Below are positions 57,915-64,000 of a stretch of 64,000 nt of DNA, piece by piece. The DNA is taken from contig JAKVBT010000005.1 of NCBI GenBank assembly GCA_022446905.1, forward strand, positions 180,459 through 244,458, read 5' to 3'. Below the pieces are notes generated by a model. The model was not told where the DNA came from. It did no database searches and saw only the letters and a program-made list of their open reading frames with translations. Source of the DNA: Phycisphaerales bacterium (GTDB taxonomy: Bacteria; Planctomycetota; Phycisphaerae; Phycisphaerales; SM1A02). How positions within the stretch are numbered: the stretch's first letter is position 1; each line of letters begins with the position of its first letter. The position numbers and the translations under genes are program-made.

Positions 57915-60788
57915 ATGCAGTTTGAACACCCCGGTTGGCTGCTGCTATTGGTGCTGTTGGTGCCTGTCCTGTGGATGGCGCGTCATGCACGCCGCAGTCT
58001 CGGCCCCTATCGAGGCATCTTTGTCCCGGTGATCCGCGTGACGCTGCTCTGCGCGTTGGTGTTGGCGTTGGCCGAACCACTTGTATCGCGTGGTGGCGAC
58101 ACGATGACCGTTGCTGTGGTCATGGATCGCAGCCGCTCTGTGCCCGAGGCACTGGTCGATCAGGCGGTCGGTTGGATTCAAGATGCGTCTGCAAACCGAG
58201 TCAGTGGCGATCAACTCGCTGTCGTGCAGGTTGCGCAAAGACCACGGGTGGCGGTGATGCCATCACCTGAATCCCGGATGACACTTGATCTGGCACCAGG
58301 GCGGCGTGATGGCACCGATCTTGCTGCTGGAGTGGAACTGGCCAAAAGCATTCTTCCAGAAGGTGGGGCGCATCGCATTCTACTTGTCAGTGATGGCAAC
58401 GAAACGCGCGGTGCACTATCAGCTGCTGGAACTGTGGCTCAAGATGCGGGCATTCCCATCGACGTGCTTGCGCTGACTTATCGGCACGATCGAGAAGTCC
58501 TTGTAGAGCGGTTGGAAGTGCCTGCTCAGGTTCGGCCAGGCCAACCAGTGGATGTGCGGATCACTCTTCGGGCGCAAGGTCCTTCCAAAGGCACCCTCAC
58601 CCTACTGCGCAACGGTCGCATGATTCCCATTGAAGGTCGGGACTCCATGCCTATGCAACTGGATGCAGGGCCAACAGTGTTGACGGTGACGGTGGAGGCC
58701 AGTGATGCGCCTGCTCACCGCTATGAAGCAATCTTCGAGCCAGATGTTGGCAGTGGCGATGTCATCAGCATCAACAACCGTGCAGTTGGTTTTTCGTTTG
58801 GAGCCGAATCTGGGCGGGTCTTGATCTGCAGTCAGGGAAGTGCTGATGCGGCCATGCTTGCAGAGCTGCTCAAAGAGGCCGGCATTGAGACCACACTGTC
58901 GACTCCCGCGGTGCTCAACCGAGGAATGCCAGCGTTCATGTCCTATCAAACCATTGTGCTGGTGGATGTGCCTCGGTGGTCCATTACTGAGGCAGCCGAT
59001 GCAGAACTGGCAACGTGGGTCCGGCACGCAGGTGGCGGACTCTTGGTCGTTGGCGGCGGAGAAGCCTTCGGGGCCGGCGGTTGGATTGGTTCGGCCGTGG
59101 CAGAGGTCTTGCCGGTCACGCTGGATCCCCCAGCACAACGGCAAGTACGTCGGGGTGCACTGGTCCTGATCCTGCACAGTTGTGAGATGCCGCGGGGCAA
59201 CTATTGGGGGCGTCGCGTTGCTGAAGCCGCGATTGATTCTTTGACGAGTATGGATCTGGTTGGCATTGCAGAGTATGAGTCAAGATCAGGCAGGAGCGTG
59301 TGGGCGCTGCCACTGCAGGAGGCAGGTGATAAACGCCTTGCGCTGGATGCTGCGGCTTCCCTGACCTACGGAGACATGCCGTCCTTTAAGGACAGCATGC
59401 AGATGGCCATCGACTCACTCGATGCAGCAGATGCTGGGCAGAAACATGTGCTCGTCATTACCGACGGTGATCCAACGCCGCCAAGCCAGGCACAGTTGGA
59501 GTCATGCGTGGCGGCGCGAATTACGGTCAGCGTGGTCATGGTCGGTGGGCATGGGACACCGATGGATCGCCGCAACATGCAGGCGATTGCAGCACGGACA
59601 AATGGGCGGTTCTACAACATTTCAGATGCTTCGCTCCTGCCAAACATATTTATTCAGGAAGCGCAGTTGGTTTCTCGTTCGTTAATTCAAGAGGGCAATT
59701 TTGCACCCTTCATCGCGGTGCCAGGGGGGCCAATCGGCCAGCGACTCGAGTCGATTCCGTCAATCGGCGGCTTTGTGCTGACTGAATCACGTGATGGTCA
59801 AGCGGTGGATGCCATACGCATACCGACCAGTGAGGGTGAAGATCCATTGCTGTCGTGGTGGCAGGCTGGTCTCGGTCGTGTGATTGCTTTTACAAGTGAT
59901 CTGGGAAGTCGATGGGCCGTGCAGTGGCCTCGCTGGGAAGGGGATCCTTCATTCTGGGAGCGATTGGTCCGCTGGCTGTTTCGCTCAAGCGATGAGGGAC
60001 TGATGTCCATGCGACTGATTGAACTTGATGATGGTGAGGTTGCTGTTGAATTGGAATCGGTCGATGACAATGCCGGATTCATGAACTTTGTGGAGACGCA
60101 GGGTGTGGTGCTCGCCCCAGGTGGCGAGCACATGCCTCTTGAACTTCGACAAGTCAGTCCCGGCCGATATCGCGGTTCCTACACCATGACATCGCCTGGG
60201 GCATGGGTTACGGCAGTGCGTTGGCGTGGTGGACAGGGCGCAGATGGCAGCCCTGGTATGGGCTGGTTGCAAGGGGCCACCGTGCTGAGTTGGGCTGAGG
60301 AGGACAGTGCAGTACGCAGCAATGAGGCGATGCTGGAATCGGTGGCAAACCAGACCGGTGGGCGCGTATTTGATCTGGATGTGCCTCCAGAGCTGGCCAA
60401 TTTCTTTGATCGCGCCGGATTGACCATCAGGCAGTCCACCCGAAGCATTTGGGGGTGGCTGGCCGTGGCGTCGGCCATCCTGCTCTTGTTCGATGTCGCG
60501 GTGCGCCGCATCGTCCCCGATGCGCGAACCGCTGCAGCTCGGCGACGTCGGTCTGCCTCTGGTCCTTCGTCCGCTCATGCGACTGAAGGCCTACGTCAGG
60601 TGAAAGAGCGTGTGGCCAATCAAGCCCATTCATCGACCCCCATCGAGCAACCAGTGGCCCCCAAGCATCCCTCGACTCCTATTCAACCACACGCCCTGCG
60701 TGAGGATGCAGATGAGGATGCAGATGACACATTGTCGCGTCTGCGCGCAGCGCGGCGACGGCTGCGGCGTGAGGACGAGGAGTCATGA
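57915..60788 (+). CDS. large VWA / glutamine-amidotransferase-fold membrane protein
   Basis: A 957-residue protein of the type found in planctomycete MoxR operons. Two N-terminal helices ('HPGWLLLLVLLVPVLWMARHARR', 'VIRVTLLCALVLALAEPLV'), then a VWA domain with intact MIDAS 'VVMDRSRSVPEALV' (about 72-210), a beta-rich part, a class I amidotransferase-like fold ('RVLICSQGSADAAMLAELLKEAGIETTLS', 'GGGLLVVGGGEAFGAGGW'), a second VWA-like region ('VLILHSCEMPRGNYWGRRVAEAAIDSL', 'HVLVITDGDPTPP') with degenerate MIDAS, and a C-terminal helix ('GWLAVASAILLLFDVAV'). The track start at 57819 is in the upstream gene; ATG 57915 (or GTG 57912) is preferred. It overlaps moxR by 4 bases. Confidence 0.85.
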   Translation: MQFEHPGWLLLLVLLVPVLWMARHARRSLGPYRGIFVPVIRVTLLCALVLALAEPLVSRGGDTMTVAVVMDRSRSVPEALVDQAVGWIQDASANRVSGDQLAVVQVAQRPRVAVMPSPESRMTLDLAPGRRDGTDLAAGVELAKSILPEGGAHRILLVSDGNETRGALSAAGTVAQDAGIPIDVLALTYRHDREVLVERLEVPAQVRPGQPVDVRITLRAQGPSKGTLTLLRNGRMIPIEGRDSMPMQLDAGPTVLTVTVEASDAPAHRYEAIFEPDVGSGDVISINNRAVGFSFGAESGRVLICSQGSADAAMLAELLKEAGIETTLSTPAVLNRGMPAFMSYQTIVLVDVPRWSITEAADAELATWVRHAGGGLLVVGGGEAFGAGGWIGSAVAEVLPVTLDPPAQRQVRRGALVLILHSCEMPRGNYWGRRVAEAAIDSLTSMDLVGIAEYESRSGRSVWALPLQEAGDKRLALDAAASLTYGDMPSFKDSMQMAIDSLDAADAGQKHVLVITDGDPTPPSQAQLESCVAARITVSVVMVGGHGTPMDRRNMQAIAARTNGRFYNISDASLLPNIFIQEAQLVSRSLIQEGNFAPFIAVPGGPIGQRLESIPSIGGFVLTESRDGQAVDAIRIPTSEGEDPLLSWWQAGLGRVIAFTSDLGSRWAVQWPRWEGDPSFWERLVRWLFRSSDEGLMSMRLIELDDGEVAVELESVDDNAGFMNFVETQGVVLAPGGEHMPLELRQVSPGRYRGSYTMTSPGAWVTAVRWRGGQGADGSPGMGWLQGATVLSWAEEDSAVRSNEAMLESVANQTGGRVFDLDVPPELANFFDRAGLTIRQSTRSIWGWLAVASAILLLFDVAVRRIVPDARTAAARRRRSASGPSSAHATEGLRQVKERVANQAHSSTPIEQPVAPKHPSTPIQPHALREDADEDADDTLSRLRAARRRLRREDEES

Positions 60789-61822
60789 ATCGCGCCACTG
60801 ATTTGATTCCACCGCCTCAGGCAGATTCGCAGACAGCAGCAGACATGCGTGCGGCGGTCGATCTGCTTGTCCAAGGGGTATCGGCGATTCATGGTCAGAT
60901 TGGGCGTGCGGTCATCGGCCAGAAACGGGCGGTATCCGAGGTGCTGTGCTGTGTGCTTGCCGACGGTCATGGGCTGCTCGAAGGCGTTCCGGGAACCGGG
61001 AAAACGACCTTGGTATCTGCAGTGAGTTCCGCCTGTGGACTGGACATGGGACGCATTCAATTCACCCCAGATCTCATGCCTGCTGACATCACCGGGACCA
61101 ATGTCGTCACCGTTGATGAGTCCGGTCGTCATGGCACCGTGTTTCAGTCTGGTCCAATTTTCCATGAAATGGTCTTGGCAGATGAGATCAACCGGGCGAC
61201 GCCACGCAGTCAATCAGCCATGCTTGAGGCGATGGAGGAGCGTTCTGTCACCATCGCTGGTGAAACCCGGTCATTGCCACAGCCTTTCATCGTGCTTGCT
61301 ACTCAGAATCCCATTGAGCAGGAGGGCACCTATCGCTTGCCCGAGGCTCAGCTTGATCGTTTCATGATGAAGGTGGAAGTCCCACTGCCGCCAGCGGAGG
61401 TTGTCAAGGGCATCGTGCAGGCCACTACCGGGCAGCTCGGCGTTGAGGTCCAGTGCGCTGTGGCCCCCGGTTTTTTGCAGTCTGCATCTTCATTGTGTCA
61501 GCGTGTAGTCGTGGGGCCGCACATCGATCGTTGGATCGCGGCGCTCGTGCATGCGACTGTGACAGAACTTGGCCCGCTGGTTACCAATCCTGCGAGTCCG
61601 CGCGCAGCTTTGGCAATCCGACGCGCTGCGCAGGTGGTTGCAATGACATCGGGCCGTCTGTCACTTTCGGTCGCTGACGTGCTTCAGGTCATGCCAGCGT
61701 GTTTACGACATCGATTGTCGCCAAGTCCAGACGGGCGAGCGGAGGGATTTAGTGCGTCAGATCTGATCGAGCGTTTGCTGGATGTTGTGCCGACTCCTGC
61801 GCAGGAGATCCTGCACCGATGA
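60785..61822 (+). CDS. MoxR-family AAA+ ATPase
   Basis: A cytoplasmic chaperone-type ATPase of 345 residues thought to act on VWA proteins. Motifs: 'GRAVIGQKRAVSEVLCCVLADGHGLLEGVPGTGKTT' (Walker A), 'FHEMVLADEINRATPRSQSAMLEAMEERSVTI' (Walker B and downstream insertion), 'VLATQNPIEQEGTYRLPEAQLDRFMM' (sensor region). It overlaps both the VWA and DUF58 genes by 4 bases, the usual MoxR-DUF58-VWA module. The substrate is unknown in general; linkage predicts the VWA proteins here. Confidence 0.95.
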   Translation: MNRATDLIPPPQADSQTAADMRAAVDLLVQGVSAIHGQIGRAVIGQKRAVSEVLCCVLADGHGLLEGVPGTGKTTLVSAVSSACGLDMGRIQFTPDLMPADITGTNVVTVDESGRHGTVFQSGPIFHEMVLADEINRATPRSQSAMLEAMEERSVTIAGETRSLPQPFIVLATQNPIEQEGTYRLPEAQLDRFMMKVEVPLPPAEVVKGIVQATTGQLGVEVQCAVAPGFLQSASSLCQRVVVGPHIDRWIAALVHATVTELGPLVTNPASPRAALAIRRAAQVVAMTSGRLSLSVADVLQVMPACLRHRLSPSPDGRAEGFSASDLIERLLDVVPTPAQEILHR

Positions 61823-62745
61823 TCGACTTTGGACATGACCCAACGCTACCGCCCGAGTCGTTTGAGATGCTGCTGGGCGCCGATCTGCTGGCCGCCATGG
61901 ACCGATTGGAAATCATCTCTCGCCGTGTGCTGGCGGGAACGATGCAAGGGGAGCGTCGCAGTCGACGCAAGGGCTTCAGCATCGATTTCGCTGAGCACCG
62001 CCCCTATGTCGCAGGCGATGACCTGCGCTATGTCGACTGGAATGTCTTTGCACGCCTCGACGCTTTGTTTCTGAAGTTGTATCTCGATGAGGAAGATCTC
62101 AGTGTGGTTTTGGCCATCGATGCAAGTGCCTCCATGGACTGGGGAAATCCGTCAAAGTGGGTTTGGGCTCGCAGACTGGCAGGCGCTTTGGGAGGGGTGG
62201 CGCTGGCAGGACACCACCGAGTGACTGCCATGACATTCAATGCCGAAGGTGTGCAGGCATTGCGTGATTTGCGTGGCCGCGCCCGCACCGCAGAACTGGG
62301 TGGCTGGCTAGTCGATGCAGCCAGTCGTGGCGGCAGCGACTTGGAAGGTGCAATGCATACGATTCGGGCGACGCAACGTGGCCGAGGTGTAGTGATCCTC
62401 ATCAGCGACTTCTGGGAGCAAGCGGATCCCATCGGACCGCTGCAACAATTGGCTGGTGAACAGGACTTGCACTGTGTGCAGGTGCTGAGTCCGCAGGAAT
62501 TAGATCCTGGTGGGCACGGCCTGGTTGGCGACCTTGCTTTGGAAGATGCGGAGACTGGAGGAATCTGCGAAATCACGGTGACGCCAGCCCTGCTTCGTAT
62601 CTGTCAGGCGCGTGTTCAGGAACGAGTCCGCTTAGTTCGTGAAGCAGCGCGGCGCGCTGGTGGGTCACATGTGGCAGTTTCGACGGAGGAGTCGGTGGCC
62701 GAGGTGCTGACCCAGCAACTCCGACGGCAAGGGCTGCTGCGATGA
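61819..62745 (+). CDS. DUF58 domain protein
   Basis: A 308-residue soluble DUF58 protein with a degenerate VWA-like core: 'QGERRSRRKGFSIDFAEHRPYVAGDDLRYVDWNVFARLDALFLKLYLDEEDLSVVLAIDASASMDWG'. The family is almost always next to moxR and a VWA/BatA gene. 'GGVVILISDFWEQ'-like 'GRGVVILISDFWEQADPI' follows, the second conserved segment. It has no membrane helix, so it probably acts in the cytoplasm or as a membrane-associated partner. Overlaps of 4 bases at both ends show tight coupling with moxR and the BatA-like gene. Confidence 0.93.
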   Translation: MIDFGHDPTLPPESFEMLLGADLLAAMDRLEIISRRVLAGTMQGERRSRRKGFSIDFAEHRPYVAGDDLRYVDWNVFARLDALFLKLYLDEEDLSVVLAIDASASMDWGNPSKWVWARRLAGALGGVALAGHHRVTAMTFNAEGVQALRDLRGRARTAELGGWLVDAASRGGSDLEGAMHTIRATQRGRGVVILISDFWEQADPIGPLQQLAGEQDLHCVQVLSPQELDPGGHGLVGDLALEDAETGGICEITVTPALLRICQARVQERVRLVREAARRAGGSHVAVSTEESVAEVLTQQLRRQGLLR

Positions 62746-64000
62746 CCTGGTTGACGCCTTGGTCTGCATTCTGGCTTCTTGTTGGCACGGTCCCAGTGCT
62801 GCTGGCGCTGTATATCCTGCGGCTCCGACGTGCACGCCAAGTCGTTCCATCAATCCTGATGTGGATCGAGTCCAAGGAAGATCTGCAGGCCAACACGCCC
62901 TTTCAGCGGCTGCGTCGCAACATCTTGTTGCTGCTGCAACTGATCGCCTTATTGCTTCTGGGTTTGGCGATGGCAGGAGGGCGTTTGGAATCCCCGGAAG
63001 GGCGAGGGGCATCGTCGGCGCTCATTATTGATCGATCGGCGTCTATGCAAGCCGTTGACCAATCGGGTCGGACTCGATTTGAACAGGCGATTGCAGCAGC
63101 CCACGGCGCTGTGGATCGATTGCATCCCGATGGTTGGTTTGGCATGAGTGGTGGTCGCACCATGATCATCGGTGTGGCCGATGAAGCTGAGGTCTTGCAG
63201 CCATTTACCAGTTCAGCATCTACGCTGCATGCAGCACTTGACCGTATGGAGCCAGTCGATACTGACGCCAGTGTTCAGGATGGACTGGATCTGGCCCGTG
63301 CATCTTCGATTAATCCGGATCCTGAGGCCGAACGTGCTGACGCGCCCGCGGTGCGGGTGGAGTTGTTTACCGATGGTGGCTTGATCGATCTGGAACAAGC
63401 CAGTGATCGCCGTGAAGATGTACGTGTGCACTTGATCGGCCAAGCGGCTGACAATGTCGCCGTGCGATCGGTCGCCGCTGATCGCTTGCCAGAAGATCAG
63501 GACATGGTGCAGGTTTTTGCCTCATTGGAAAACCATGATCAGATCGCGCAGACTGTCGCCGTGCAGTTGTCAGTCAATGGCCTGCCAATGGCCGTTGAGG
63601 ATCTCGAGATTCCAGGGAGAGATCAGAATCTCGATCAGCCAGGGCGTCGCGATGTGGTGTTCACACCACGAATGCATCCTGGAGACGTACTGTTTGAGGT
63701 CAAGGTGCTCCGCGAGGATGCTTTATCGACGGACAATGCGGGCTGGGCAGTTGCAGCGGCGCCCAGAACGCGACGGGTGCTGCTTATCTCTGATCGCGAT
63801 TTGATGAATGAAGCGATGGGGGTCATTCCCGGTGTTGCCGTCGAGCAGTTCAATACGCTGCCTCAGGACCCAACTCTGTGGCGTGCTGCTGACTTGGTGA
63901 TCTTTGATCAGGTCGAACCATCCATGTGGCCAGATCTGCCGACCATGTCCATCGACACATCTGTGCCAAGCAGTCGAGTGACCTGGCTGGGGCGTGGCGC
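62742..64000 (+). CDS. BatA-like VWA membrane protein, N-terminal part (runs off the right edge)
   Basis: Over 419 residues are visible with no stop. It starts 'MTWLTPWSAFWLLVGTVPVLLALYILRLRRARQVVPSILMW', the helix-plus-basic pattern of BatA/DUF1550-type proteins, then a second helix ('LLLLQLIALLLLGLAMAGGRL'). The VWA domain follows with MIDAS 'ALIIDRSASMQAVD' and 'VRVELFTDGGLIDLE'. The rest (from about 230) is beta-rich. Its start overlaps the DUF58 stop by 4 bases. The missing C-terminus probably has further domains like the large VWA protein upstream. Confidence 0.88.
   Translation, partial: MTWLTPWSAFWLLVGTVPVLLALYILRLRRARQVVPSILMWIESKEDLQANTPFQRLRRNILLLLQLIALLLLGLAMAGGRLESPEGRGASSALIIDRSASMQAVDQSGRTRFEQAIAAAHGAVDRLHPDGWFGMSGGRTMIIGVADEAEVLQPFTSSASTLHAALDRMEPVDTDASVQDGLDLARASSINPDPEAERADAPAVRVELFTDGGLIDLEQASDRREDVRVHLIGQAADNVAVRSVAADRLPEDQDMVQVFASLENHDQIAQTVAVQLSVNGLPMAVEDLEIPGRDQNLDQPGRRDVVFTPRMHPGDVLFEVKVLREDALSTDNAGWAVAAAPRTRRVLLISDRDLMNEAMGVIPGVAVEQFNTLPQDPTLWRAADLVIFDQVEPSMWPDLPTMSIDTSVPSSRVTWLGRG

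Overview
The window is bacterial, dense in genes and about 57% G+C. It most resembles a free-living, flagellated, Gram-negative-type planctomycete of the Phycisphaerae group. That placement is inference from gene content: several type IV/T2SS-like prepilins, including one of the planctomycete '[16 protein letters not shown]' type; an LptF/LptG pair; MoxR-DUF58-VWA genes with a large VWA/amidotransferase-fold membrane protein; secreted DUF1080, PA14, LamG and sialidase-like proteins; a long class II NrdJ; and fliW-csrA. No 16S gene is present. I see no CRISPR array, IS element, prophage or integrase.

Layout. 0-8 kb: 5' part of murC, divergent from a sigma-54 response regulator; DDAH; a secreted metallophosphoesterase-LamG protein; then four overlapping minus-strand genes with the hallmarks of the T2SS pseudopilin tip (I-J-K-H order). 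8-12 kb: lptF, lptG, fliW, csrA. 12-16 kb (minus): cbs, a cystathionine gamma-synthase/lyase-type gene and a degenerate FmdB-like gene, preceded by a major-prepilin-like gene with a perfect terminator hairpin. 16-21.6 kb (minus): RNase D-ruvB, and an operon of a pseudo-receiver protein, groES, a 75-codon ORF and groEL. 21.8-29 kb (plus): asnS, a B12-fold protein lacking the cobalamin motif, an 807-residue exported helical protein, a lipoprotein, PA14-DUF1080 and a truncated haemoglobin. 29-35 kb: exonuclease I, VOC protein, aquaporin-like channel, sialidase-like protein, a pyruvate oxidase-type TPP enzyme, tRNA-Pro(UGG), an RluA-type synthase. 35-44 kb: a lone nuoA, nrdJ, dcd, a UvrD/PcrA helicase, queG. 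44-50 kb (minus): NAD-glutamate dehydrogenase, an exported CX4CH protein and a coiled-coil lipoprotein. 50.3-64 kb (plus): ten tightly packed genes from ribF and an NrnA-like gene to a MoxR/DUF58/VWA module, interrupted by a binding protein and a permease fused to an NHL propeller.

How the genes work together. Transsulfuration (cbs plus the MetB/MccB-type enzyme), dNTP supply (nrdJ, dcd), protein folding (groESL), LPS export (lptFG), DNA repair (ruvB, sbcB, uvrD) and flagellar post-transcriptional control (fliW-csrA) are recognisable local units. The least explained parts are the 50-64 kb operon, the groESL operon with two extra genes, and the 24-29 kb secreted-protein operon ending in a haemoglobin.

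Most gene boundaries come from the supplied ORF track. I trimmed starts where a Shine-Dalgarno sequence, an ATGA-type overlap or the family's N-terminus supported a later codon. Function calls are motif recognition by eye; no database search was run.
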